Source of the DNA: Carboxylicivirga agarovorans
GTDB taxonomy: Bacteria > Bacteroidota > Bacteroidia > Bacteroidales > Marinilabiliaceae
Assembly: GCF_050589845.1 (NCBI RefSeq)
Contig: NZ_JBNGPA010000020.1
Coordinates: 1 to 64,000, forward strand
DNA length: 64,000 bases
Direction: 5' to 3'
Notes under the pieces: model-generated
What the model was told of the DNA's origin: nothing
Seen by the model: the letters and a program-made list of their open reading frames with translations, nothing else
The model's database searches: none
Translations under genes and position numbers: made by a program
Part shown: positions 17,221 to 25,502 of the stretch, piece by piece
Layout: each line of letters starts with the position of its first letter
Position numbering within the stretch: position 1 is the stretch's first letter

Positions 17221-17322
17221 CCCCCAAAATAATACCCCTGTTAGTTTTTACGGACGCAAGTTAAATAGCTATATGTAGTAAATAGTTATTATAATTGTGT
17301 CCTAGCTGTATTGTTCGGGGCG
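17221..17322. repeat. Palindromic intergenic element, copy C
   Basis: CCCCCAAAATAATACCCC and GTATTGTTCGGGGC form the outer arms. ACGGACGCAAGTT and AATTGTGTCCT form the inner arms, around an A/T-rich loop containing AAATAGCTATATGTAGTAAA. Sequence and orientation match copies A (8104-8210) and B (10461-10552). It lies 11 bases after the stop of the HEPN gene and could also act as its terminator. Confidence 0.7.
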
Positions 17323-17370
17323 TTTAGTATTAGCTTGTGCGATTACAAATCTAGTTTACTCAAAAATGAC

Positions 17371-18132
17371 TCAGGTAAGTTTCTTAGCTACTGGCATTTT
17401 TTCCGCTAAATACTTATCCATTTTAGCATATTTGATACACGTAAGGATGCCTTTGTCTTCTGTCAAGTACTTATCATCAGGTGAAACATACAATAGATTA
17501 AACAAATCAATCCAATCGTTATCCTTTACCTTCATTGTAGTATTTGTTTCTAAAATTTTAAAATAGGCATCAAGGGTATAAAGGAATAGCTCAATCTTTG
17601 ACCAATCGTAATCTTCTGATAAAGTAAATTTCCCGTTAGTCGCAGCTTCTACGAATTTCCTAATAACGTTCTTCGTTGTCTCAATCGTATTAATGCTCTT
17701 TTACTTCTTATTGTCTTTTATATTCTTCCTTACTTCAATAAGCATGGCTTGAAGATTAGCTGTGCTTTCTGCAATAGAACTTCGGACTCCATCTATATGT
17801 TTCTTTAGTGGTTCAATTTGGTCTTCAGGAAATGTTATTCCATCTTTTAACTTACATAAAAGTTCAAATTCATCTTCTAAATTCTTTTGCGGTTGTTTTC
17901 CATCAAATTTTTGGTTGTCAATCGAAAGCAAATATTCTAAAGGAGTCTCAACTATAACTTCATTTCCTGAGTCAAAAATATTATCTACAGCATTCTTAAT
18001 CGTCTCGATTCTATTAACCAAGTTAGGGCTATTGGCTATTTCTTTTATGGATAACGGGGTTAGTGTTAGGTCTTTATATGAATTTTCTTTTGTATCTAAG
18101 TCATACCAAATATTTGTGTCACATATGGTCAT
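17371..18132 (-). pseudogene. PIN-domain nuclease gene interrupted by an in-frame TAA
   Basis: The first 143 codons (18132-17704) start with MTICDTNIWYDL, the DTN strand of PIN nucleases. They end at TAA (17701-17703). The same frame then stays open for 109 more codons to a TGA at 17371 and encodes DNDWIDLFNLLYVSPDDKYLTEDKG, which carries the C-terminal acidic residues of a PIN active site. A single stop therefore separates the two halves of the catalytic centre. A one-base change from a Lys, Glu or Gln codon explains it, as would a sequencing error. It lies 69 bases downstream of the ATPase-DUF4435 gene in the same orientation and is probably its partner. Confidence 0.75.
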
Positions 18133-18201
18133 AGGTTATTAGCTAAAGTTCGTTTTTAGATTTTTTTTCATTCGATGTTAATTATAAACATAGAATTATG
18201 G

Positions 18202-20106
18202 TTACTTTAAATAATCCTCCATTGCACAAGGTAGTTCTTTTGGGATATGATTGGTTGCCCTAATATATTTTAGTGCATTTAAATGGGAAAAACCACCAAG
18301 GTTGAATTTGCTTTTATAAAGGTTTCTCAAATCTTTTCCACGAGCCTCAACAATCCATTTGGGTATCTTTAAGTTATGACCATTAAGATACTTGACTTCA
18401 ATTATTTCATTTAGTTCAGAAGTTATCTTTAGATTTTTTGAGGAATTATCATAGTGGAACCCTTCGATTGCATCATCAACTGAAACGACAGAATTCATTA
18501 TTGAAAGTATTGAATCGACAGCTTTTTGCAATGTTTCTGTATCGCAATTTGAAATTTTATGTTCGAGACCTGCATCCAAATCAAGGTGGTTTATATTACT
18601 AAGTTGAGAATCTTTGCTATTTAAAATGAAGCAGTACATAATCACAGGGTCAAATAGATAGTTTTCAATACTATACCTGTTTAGAATCAACAATTTGTTT
18701 TCTTCGTTATATTCAAGGTTACCTCGGTCTTTATCAATTATTCCTTTAATTACAGAATTAAAGGAGCTAAATCTATTTACCCATTCTTTAACCCTATCTT
18801 TTCCTCCGTTTACTTCACCGTTAGAAGTTGGCATGAAGTTAATATTCGACTCCTTGGCAATTTCAGAAACACTTAGTATAGTTCGATAAAATTCCACATC
18901 ATCATTATCTTCTACAAAAACAAATTTTGTTTCAGGTGTTACAAATACTAATCCATTGGATAAATAATTAATGCTATTTGAAAAATTTATTGAGTTATCC
19001 TTTTTCAATAACGTTGGTTTTGACATATAATAAACACCAACATCGTTATACTTTGATGCCAGAGCCAATGTAGTAGCAGAATGCGTTGACATTAGGATTT
19101 TGATTCCTTTCTTTACAGCTAAAAAATCATGAATAATTTGAAAAAAATGCTTCTTCATGGAAGGATGAAGATGTGCCTCAGGTTCATCTAGGATAATAAG
19201 CTTTGTATTTTGTTCTGATACAGAGTACGAGTATTTTAGAAAGCCAAGAGAAAATAATATTTTTTCACCTGATGAAAGATTGCTAAAATTAATATTCTGA
19301 TTTGTGGATTTATCGAATAAAATTATCCTATATGGGTTTTCCGTAACTAAATCCATCTCATTATCCAGTATTTCCGAAATTTTTTGCGTATCAGGAGCAA
19401 TAACTTCATATGCAAATCCTAATTCATCAATTATTTCTTGCAATAAAACCCATGGTGGTTCAGAAAGCTTTAATGAATTGTCAAGGTTTTCTCTTAATTG
19501 ATATAAATAAAATAAGAAGGGTAAAATTTGTTCAAAATTTTGGTGATTAAGCAAAAACTTATCAAAAGGAAAAAATGCTTGAATAGTTGATGGTTTTAGT
19601 TCTTCTTTAGAGACACCTGATTTATCACATATTTCATCTAAATAAAATTGATTGTTGGCTTCACAATGTATCCGCAGATTACCGTTTGTAATAATGTCAC
19701 TGTTTGACGGTGTACCTCTTTGATTTTGACCATTCTTTCCTAAATAACGTCTAATCTCATTAGCCTTACTTGGTTGAGCTACATTAAGAAGGTAAAGTAC
19801 AACTTCCTTGAAGTCAGAATATTTAAAAGGAGTATTAAAAATAGTGTTACCAATATTCATATTTGCTCCTTGATATACTATTTCTCTTATATGGGATATG
19901 TTAATTCCTTCTATTTGAAGGTTTGAATATGGAGGCTGATTTACCTTTGCAGGGTTTTTTAATGTGTCCGAATAATAACTATTAAGCAAGCTTAATAGCT
20001 GAGTTTTTCCTGAACCATTTAATCCTGTAATAATAGATACTTTTTCATCAAAAGCTACTTCAAAGTCTGTTAGAGAAAGGTGTCTACCTGAAAAGTTTAA
20101 ATTCAT
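18202..20106 (-). CDS. AAA ATPase-DUF4435 (TOPRIM-like) fusion, PARIS/OLD-like (634 aa)
   Basis: Start at ATG 20106 (MNLNFSGRHLSL); the upstream TTG frame is not needed. Walker A is GLNGSGKT at residues 28-35, the ABC-type signature LSSGEK is near 280-285 and Walker B is LIILDEPEAHLHP near 302-314. The C-terminal part has VFVEDNDDVEFY near 400, GIIDKDRGN near 455 and YSIENYLFDP near 472, the acidic and YSIENYL marks of DUF4435/TOPRIM nucleases. PARIS consists of an AAA15 ATPase (AriA) and a DUF4435 protein (AriB), sometimes fused. This looks like the fused form, with a PIN gene downstream as an extra component. Confidence 0.7.
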   Translation of the reverse strand: MNLNFSGRHLSLTDFEVAFDEKVSIITGLNGSGKTQLLSLLNSYYSDTLKNPAKVNQPPYSNLQIEGINISHIREIVYQGANMNIGNTIFNTPFKYSDFKEVVLYLLNVAQPSKANEIRRYLGKNGQNQRGTPSNSDIITNGNLRIHCEANNQFYLDEICDKSGVSKEELKPSTIQAFFPFDKFLLNHQNFEQILPFLFYLYQLRENLDNSLKLSEPPWVLLQEIIDELGFAYEVIAPDTQKISEILDNEMDLVTENPYRIILFDKSTNQNINFSNLSSGEKILFSLGFLKYSYSVSEQNTKLIILDEPEAHLHPSMKKHFFQIIHDFLAVKKGIKILMSTHSATTLALASKYNDVGVYYMSKPTLLKKDNSINFSNSINYLSNGLVFVTPETKFVFVEDNDDVEFYRTILSVSEIAKESNINFMPTSNGEVNGGKDRVKEWVNRFSSFNSVIKGIIDKDRGNLEYNEENKLLILNRYSIENYLFDPVIMYCFILNSKDSQLSNINHLDLDAGLEHKISNCDTETLQKAVDSILSIMNSVVSVDDAIEGFHYDNSSKNLKITSELNEIIEVKYLNGHNLKIPKWIVEARGKDLRNLYKSKFNLGGFSHLNALKYIRATNHIPKELPCAMEDYLK

Positions 20107-20136
20107 ATGGAAAAAAGTTTTAACCAAATGTATCAA

Positions 20137-20391
20137 AAATTACAGAATTATTATTGAATTGAATTTGTAACTTATGTTCATTTAAATTCTGATGCATAGG
20201 AGCTGAATAATTTAGGGAAATTTGGTTTTGGCTATTTGTCATTGGTATATCAAAAACAAGCTAATAACTTAGTTTAATTCATTAGCAAGGTGCTTACAAT
20301 GACATCTTTTGTTTAACAGAAGATAATTAGTTAAATTGCTTGCTCTTCCTGGTACAGGGAAAATGCAATCAAGCACCAAATACTTAACCAT
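20137..20391. other. Divergent intergenic region, ATPase-DUF4435 and GHKL-nuclease genes
   Basis: A/T-rich, with no open frame or clear similarity to R1/R2. GGTGCTT (20290-20296) and AAGCACC (20371-20377) form a long-range inverted pair near the plus-strand start. Promoters for both divergent genes must lie here but I cannot fix them. Confidence 0.4.
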
Positions 20392-22308
20392 ATGAAGAAA
20401 AATGAAGATGTTATTCAGGGTTCACTTTTTGAAGAAGATTACCTTATTCGCACACTTGGTAGCCTTGGGACATCGCCTGAAATTGCCTTAACTGAATTGG
20501 TTGCTAATGCGTGGGATGCAGGTGCAAGGCAGGTTAATATTTTCATTCCTGATGAATTAGGTCAAAAGTTAATTATAACTGATAATGGTTCGGGACTAAC
20601 TAAGGATGAATTTTATTCACGATGGATGAAACTTGGTTACAATAGACTAAAACATCAAGGTAAAAAGGTCCAGTTTCCTTCGGGTATTAATTTGCAACGT
20701 ACTGCATATGGTAGGAATGGAATCGGTAGACATGGAATGCTTTGTTTTAATAATACTTATAATGTAGAAACAAATAAAAATGGTAAACAGTCAAACTTTA
20801 CCATTACTACAAATAGTGAAAAACAACCGTTCTTAATAAAAAAGGAATCTTTTAAAGAATCGAAGAAAGAAGGTACAAAACTAGAAGTGGTTGTAGTTAA
20901 GAACCTACCTTCTGCATCTAACATTTTGGAAGTGATTTCTGCAAGATTTTTACATGACCCGAATTTTAAAATAACAATTAACAATCAAACAATCCAACTG
21001 GAACAACATAGTGGTCTGATTGATAGTAAGGAAGTTAATGTCAATGACATTGACTTCAAAATACACTTGATTGACACTAAGAAATCAAGAAAGTCAACCA
21101 TTTACCAAGGTATAGCAATGTGGCAAAGTGGGCGTTTAGTCGGTGAACCATCTTGGATTTTAGGTAATCATGTGGTACTTGATGGACGTTCTAAACAGGC
21201 AAAGCGTTATTCAGTAGTAATTGAAACAAATGGTTTAGCTGATTTTGTAAAGGAAGATTGGACAGGATTCAAGCGAAAAAAGGAATTAGAAAGTGTTTTT
21301 GAAAAAATCAATATTTGTATTCAATCCATGTTTTCAAAAATAGCTAAGGAAAATATTGAAGAAACAAAAGCACAAATAAAGCAAGACTTCAGAAAGGAAT
21401 ATGAAGAACTTAGTCCATTAGGAAGGTATGAATTTAATGAAGCGATAGAAAGTATTTCTGTTTCAAACCCAACAGCTAGTCAGGATGCTGTGGCATTGGC
21501 AGTTGAAACAGTAATTAAACTTGAAAAGACAAGAAGCGGAAGTGAACTACTCCAAAGACTGTCCGTACTTTCGTCCGAAGATATTGATGGTTTAAATCAT
21601 TTATTAAATAATTGGACAGTAAAAGATGCCTTAACTGTTTTGGATGAAATAGATAAACGCATTTCGGTTATTGAAGCAATCAGGAAGCTTTCAAATGATT
21701 CCACAGTAGACGAATTGCATGTTCTTCACCCATTAGTTGCAGGTGCAAGGTGGATTTTCGGACCTGAATTTGATTCACCTGAATATTCTTCAAACAACCA
21801 ACTACACACTTCAGTAGAAAAAGTGTTTGGTAAAAAAATTGATAGGAAGATTTTTAGTAATAGTATGAAACGACCTGATTTGGTAGTGATGGGAAATTCT
21901 ATCTTTTCAATCACTGCAACAGAAGCATTTGATAGTAATTCAGGTCTTTCTACCCTTGACAAAATATTAATCATAGAACTGAAAAGGGGTGGTTTCAAAT
22001 TAGGACGAAAAGAACGTGACCAAGCCACAGGTTATGTGGAAGATTTTATGAATTGTGGAAGCTATATCGGCAACCCATATATTACTGCTTTTGTTGTTGG
22101 GGAAACGTTTAGTGAAAAACTACAACCCATACACACTATTTTTAATGAAAATAAAGTGGAAATGGGTAAAGTTTCTATTTGTCTTTTTTCACAATTAGTG
22201 GATTCAGCTGAACGAAGGTTATTTAATTTAAAAAGCAAGCTTAACGAACGGTATTCAGATGTTTCAGGTATAGATTTATTTGAAAGACAAAAACAATTAG
22301 CAATTTAA
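20392..22308 (+). CDS. GHKL ATPase (HATPase_c_3) with C-terminal PD-(D/E)XK-like nuclease (638 aa)
   Basis: Residues 25-120 show the Bergerat fold: ELVANAWDAG (35-44) with the Mg-binding Asn, TDNGSGL (63-69) and GRNGIGRHG (107-115). The middle is helical. Near residues 494-535, RPDLVVMG followed by IIELKRGG gives the D...ExK core of a restriction-like nuclease, with RDQATGYVEDF downstream as the usual Q/Y helix. ATP-driven dimer clamping coupled to DNA cleavage is a likely mechanism, as in MORC-like and topoisomerase-like defence proteins. It stands alone between the ATPase-DUF4435 gene and the resolvase, and its start is an ATG 5' of MKKNEDVIQ. Confidence 0.75.
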   Translation: MKKNEDVIQGSLFEEDYLIRTLGSLGTSPEIALTELVANAWDAGARQVNIFIPDELGQKLIITDNGSGLTKDEFYSRWMKLGYNRLKHQGKKVQFPSGINLQRTAYGRNGIGRHGMLCFNNTYNVETNKNGKQSNFTITTNSEKQPFLIKKESFKESKKEGTKLEVVVVKNLPSASNILEVISARFLHDPNFKITINNQTIQLEQHSGLIDSKEVNVNDIDFKIHLIDTKKSRKSTIYQGIAMWQSGRLVGEPSWILGNHVVLDGRSKQAKRYSVVIETNGLADFVKEDWTGFKRKKELESVFEKINICIQSMFSKIAKENIEETKAQIKQDFRKEYEELSPLGRYEFNEAIESISVSNPTASQDAVALAVETVIKLEKTRSGSELLQRLSVLSSEDIDGLNHLLNNWTVKDALTVLDEIDKRISVIEAIRKLSNDSTVDELHVLHPLVAGARWIFGPEFDSPEYSSNNQLHTSVEKVFGKKIDRKIFSNSMKRPDLVVMGNSIFSITATEAFDSNSGLSTLDKILIIELKRGGFKLGRKERDQATGYVEDFMNCGSYIGNPYITAFVVGETFSEKLQPIHTIFNENKVEMGKVSICLFSQLVDSAERRLFNLKSKLNERYSDVSGIDLFERQKQLAI

Positions 22309-22338
22309 CTTTAGAATAAACACTCAAAAAGATATTAC

Positions 22339-22911
22339 TTATTCCAACACACCTTCACGTCTTAGGTACTGATAAAGCGTAGATTTACTTTTTATACCAG
22401 TAGCTTCTAAAATATTGCTAATACTATCACCTTTTTTGTAAAGTGTGGCAGCAGCAGCCGATTTCATTTTATTGTATGTGCCAGTTGGACGGCCCCCGTT
22501 CTTTCCACGGGCACGGGCAGCTTTTAACCCGTCTAGTGTCCGTTCACGAAGCACCTCAACTTCAGCAGTCTTGAGAATGCTAACGATTTGAAATACAGCA
22601 CGTCCCATCGGTGAAGATGTGTCGAAGATACCTTCTTTAAGACTTTTTAAGTGGATTCCTTTTTCTTCGAAGTCAGCTAAAAGTGAAATCAGCTGTTTGG
22701 CAGTCCTAGATAATCTATCCAAACTGTCCACAATCAAAACATCGCCTTTACGTAGCTTCGATAATAGTAAATCCAATTGTGGTTTATCCTTTGAACGTCC
22801 CGATATTTTCTCTTGAAAAATTTCATCGCACCCTTCTGCTTTTAAAGAATCAAGTTGTCGGTCCAATGTTTGGTGAACTTTTGAAGATACCCTTGCATAA
22901 CCAAATTTCAT
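22339..22911 (-). CDS. Serine recombinase, resolvase/invertase family (190 aa)
   Basis: The catalytic domain (residues 1-~125) has YARVSS with the nucleophilic Ser at residue 9 or 10, then LDRQLDSLKAEGCDEIF, DSLDRLSR near 63-70 and GRAVFQIVSILKTAEVEVLRER near 104-125. After GRPTG a Hin-like HTH follows (ISNILEATGIKSKSTLYQYLRREG). At 190 residues it is the normal length of Tn3/Hin-type enzymes. The DNA just upstream holds repeated GTTCGTTTAATC half-sites, so it probably resolves multimers or inverts DNA at its own promoter region. No transposase neighbours it. Confidence 0.9.
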   Translation of the reverse strand: MKFGYARVSSKVHQTLDRQLDSLKAEGCDEIFQEKISGRSKDKPQLDLLLSKLRKGDVLIVDSLDRLSRTAKQLISLLADFEEKGIHLKSLKEGIFDTSSPMGRAVFQIVSILKTAEVEVLRERTLDGLKAARARGKNGGRPTGTYNKMKSAAAATLYKKGDSISNILEATGIKSKSTLYQYLRREGVLE

Positions 22912-22916
22912 AACTA

Positions 22917-23054
22917 GTTCGTTTAATCGTTAGGAATTTAAATATACGAACTATGATTAAACGAACCAAATAAACGAACTCATTTCCTGGGGATTATGTT
23001 TACAAATTGAATTTTGGTTGGTTGTTCGTTTTATCCTTCGTTTTTCCGAACTAG
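22917..23054. promoter_or_regulatory. Probable res/recombination site of the serine recombinase
   Basis: GTTCGTTTAATC (22917-22928) and GATTAAACGAAC (22955-22966) form a perfect 12-bp inverted repeat beginning six bases upstream of the resolvase start codon. Further half-sites follow: TAAACGAAC at 22971-22979 and GTTCGTTTTATC at 23024-23035 with CCGAAC at 23047-23052. Two or three paired half-sites next to a resolvase gene is the layout of a res locus, and binding would also autoregulate the gene. Confidence 0.7.
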
Positions 23055-23110
23055 AATTTTACAAATGGCAAAGGCATCACTTACGACACCTTTGCAAAAA
23101 ATTAAACAAA

Positions 23111-23239
23111 CTACTTCTTCTGATTAGGATTTAATTGCTTCCCTCTGTTGCCTTGATTTGTGCTGTAGGTTTTGTTTGTACCTCTTGTGCCTTTGTTAGC
23201 ATTTACCATGTCCGCTTTGTGATTTGATTTTTTAGCCAT
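23111..23239 (-). CDS. Small hydrophilic protein (42 aa)
   Basis: A short frame, ATG 23239 to TAG 23111, encodes MAKKSNHKADMVNANKGT followed by a Gly/Asn/Lys/Gln-rich tail ending LNPNQKK. It is almost entirely polar and probably disordered. Tiny proteins with the pattern ADMxNxNKGTxGTNKxY...NQGNRGKQLNPNQ recur in bacterial genomes, sometimes mislabelled alpha-amylase. That family pattern is the main support for calling it real. It lies between the resolvase and LytTR genes. Function unknown. Confidence 0.6.
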   Translation of the reverse strand: MAKKSNHKADMVNANKGTRGTNKTYSTNQGNRGKQLNPNQKK

Positions 23240-23332
23240 AACGTCTGTTTTTTTTAGTTGTTAATAATAATTGGAACAATAGTAACGATGAATACAAGCT
23301 GATTTACACGTTTGGAATAAAAGTACTATTTC

Positions 23333-24172
23333 ATGTCCCCAAATTTGATATTTATGAATAGCATAGAATATATATTTGAAATCAATAATCCATTTCATGA
23401 AATAAAGGTCACTGATAGTTATGGTAATGAATACAAAAACAAGATTCTTGAAAAAGACATCTTCTATATTGAATATGTTGATAGGACTACAAAAAGAATT
23501 GTACTGAATAAACCATTAGTCAGCACCATTAAAAGTTCAAGAATTATCGAATGGAAAATAAGGGATTCTTTAGATAGTATAATTGAAAAACACCTTGATA
23601 GAAAATCCTTTGTGCAAATTAATCAAAAGGTCATTACCCGTAGAATCAATATCATAGGAAGAAGTGCTGATTGGACACATTTACAGTTAAGGATACGTGA
23701 TGATTCAAAGCGATTAAATTGGCTAACAAAAAAAATAAAGTTAGGAAAACCATTTAGACCGCAATTGGAAGATTTCTTAAATCATCAATATCTTCAGGTA
23801 AAAAATATAAAGGGAAATTCTTCTAGTGATTATATTTTCATTCACCCATTGGATATTATTTACATCGAAATTTCTAAAACTGTCAAACGATTACATCTAA
23901 GAAACCCATATAACTTTGGTGATAAGAATGAATTTATGATAGAATACCATAGCAGAAAAAAGATAACAGATGTTATTATTAATAATACATTCGGTATTAA
24001 TAGCTTCATTCAAATTCATCGAAAGTTTGTAATCAACATTGAACATGCTAAATACACCGTTGGCACAAGAACCATTACGATGATTTGCCCAAATAAAAAG
24101 GAAAAACTTTCTATTGGTGAAAAATATTACGAAGACGAAGAATATTTTGCTATAATCAATGCTTTGGCTTAA
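23333..24172 (+). CDS. Tandem LytTR-type DNA-binding protein (279 aa)
   Basis: Residues ~175-275 form a LytTR domain: IFIHPLDIIYIEISKTVKRLHLRN, then INSFIQIHRKFVINIEHAKYTVG and KLSIGEKYYED, in the usual strand order with the F-x-x-IHR-x-F-x-x-N core. Residues ~35-120 show a second, more diverged copy (ILEKDIFYIEYVDRTTKRIVL, then SFVQINQKVITRRINII). There is no receiver domain or membrane part, so the protein is probably a stand-alone regulator or binds DNA as a pseudo-dimer in one chain. MNSIEY at 23354 is an alternative start. It is convergent with the MBL gene. Confidence 0.65.
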   Translation: MSPNLIFMNSIEYIFEINNPFHEIKVTDSYGNEYKNKILEKDIFYIEYVDRTTKRIVLNKPLVSTIKSSRIIEWKIRDSLDSIIEKHLDRKSFVQINQKVITRRINIIGRSADWTHLQLRIRDDSKRLNWLTKKIKLGKPFRPQLEDFLNHQYLQVKNIKGNSSSDYIFIHPLDIIYIEISKTVKRLHLRNPYNFGDKNEFMIEYHSRKKITDVIINNTFGINSFIQIHRKFVINIEHAKYTVGTRTITMICPNKKEKLSIGEKYYEDEEYFAIINALA

Positions 24173-24201
24173 TCCACAATAGTACCCAATATAAGATTAG
24201 T

Positions 24202-25500
24202 TCAAACTTCCAATACTTGATTATCATTCAACTGTATAATCTTTTGCGAAAAGATGCTTTGATAATCCTGTTTATTAAAAGTGTGTATTGGTATTATGGA
24301 TTTGGGGTTAATGGCATTTGCGTATTCCTTCAGTGTTTCAACATCAGCATGACCACTGGTGTGAATATCAATGACCGAAAAGTTCTTAGCCTTTAGCCAA
24401 TCAACAAATTCTTTTGTTGAAGGTTGTTGCTTGTACCCATTCCACATGGAATAAATTAAATTTCCTTTGTCAACAGAAACCTTTTCCAAATCAACCTTCA
24501 TTGAAGGTCTTGTGATTACAACGTAACCTGAAGGGTTTTCAGAAATCTGTTCTTTGGTAATTTTATGTCCTGAAAACTTATTTGCTAGTTCATCCATACC
24601 ACGCCTAAACAGACCTGATGTAAGTTTGTACGGAAACATCACTTTTAACCGTTTGTAACCATTTAATGGGGAAGGTAATTTGGCATACTGTGATAATTTA
24701 TCCAAAACATTAGCAGTGTAAACATCAATAACAAAGGTTTTACCTGATTGTAAGCAAGCCCTATAAAGTGATACTATTCGGTCGATGTTTTGACTTGAAG
24801 TGTAGACATAATTAATGCAATCCGAATTTTTAAATAGTTCGACAAGTTCCAGTTCTATTTCATCTTCGGTTTTAAACTTTTTGGCTTCCCTTCCAATGGT
24901 TGTTCCTTCAATTAATAAACAGTCAACGTTTTTAGGCGCATTGTATGTAAACCATTTGTAAGCCTTGGCTTTTCTTCCATGTCCACGAAAATCACCTGAA
25001 TAGAAAACGCTTTTACCATCGGCTTCGATTAGAAATGAATACGCATCAAAAGCTGAATGGTCATTCCAATACGGTGTTACTGTAAATTCACCGATTTTAA
25101 TTGGTTTGCTTTTTTCAAAATAAATCGGTTTTTCAATATTGTTTTCTTGATATATGAAAACATTGTTAAGTTTTAATATTTCATGGGTCGGTTTTCCAAG
25201 GTATACTGGAATTTGTTTGCTTAGGTACTTCATTAATCCAAAGTGGTCAGCGTGTGGATGGGAAATCAGAACACCATCAATATCGGCATCAATGTTATAG
25301 GCATTTGATATGTCGGGTAATACACCTTCTGAAATCAATTCAGGAATTGAATGGTTTTCAAACTGTTTAAAATTGAATGCATCACCTGATTTATTAACCA
25401 ATGGCATTCCAAAGTCCAATAATATCCTGCTTTTATCTGATTGTATTTCGATACAAATACCACCAATTTCGTTAGTCCCCCTGTGGATGGTTAGTTTCAT
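24202..25500 (-). CDS. Metallo-beta-lactamase/beta-CASP nuclease, RNase J-like (432 aa)
   Basis: Zinc-binding motif 2 is SHPHADHFG at residues 80-88, followed by NDHSAFDAYSF near 146-156 and YSGDFRGHGRK near 167-177. The beta-CASP insert includes VVITRPSM (near 325-332). The C-terminal HTSGHADVETL near 383-393 and IPIHTF near 405-410 supply the last ligands. The family hydrolyses RNA or DNA in the cytosol. The stop of the upstream PD-(D/E)XK gene precedes this ATG by two bases, so the two are certainly co-transcribed. Host RNase J has housekeeping roles, but this island copy with a nuclease partner is more likely a defence effector. Confidence 0.75.
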   Translation of the reverse strand: MKLTIHRGTNEIGGICIEIQSDKSRILLDFGMPLVNKSGDAFNFKQFENHSIPELISEGVLPDISNAYNIDADIDGVLISHPHADHFGLMKYLSKQIPVYLGKPTHEILKLNNVFIYQENNIEKPIYFEKSKPIKIGEFTVTPYWNDHSAFDAYSFLIEADGKSVFYSGDFRGHGRKAKAYKWFTYNAPKNVDCLLIEGTTIGREAKKFKTEDEIELELVELFKNSDCINYVYTSSQNIDRIVSLYRACLQSGKTFVIDVYTANVLDKLSQYAKLPSPLNGYKRLKVMFPYKLTSGLFRRGMDELANKFSGHKITKEQISENPSGYVVITRPSMKVDLEKVSVDKGNLIYSMWNGYKQQPSTKEFVDWLKAKNFSVIDIHTSGHADVETLKEYANAINPKSIIPIHTFNKQDYQSIFSQKIIQLNDNQVLEV

Positions 25501-25502
25501 GC

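Noticed and set aside
17366..17566. 66-residue plus-strand open frame after element C
   Set aside because: It is the antisense shadow of the C-terminal half of the interrupted PIN gene.
17701..17703. TAA in the PIN gene as recoded sense codon
   Set aside because: TAA is not used for selenocysteine or pyrrolysine, and other genes in the window use it as a normal stop. A nonsense mutation or sequencing error is simpler.
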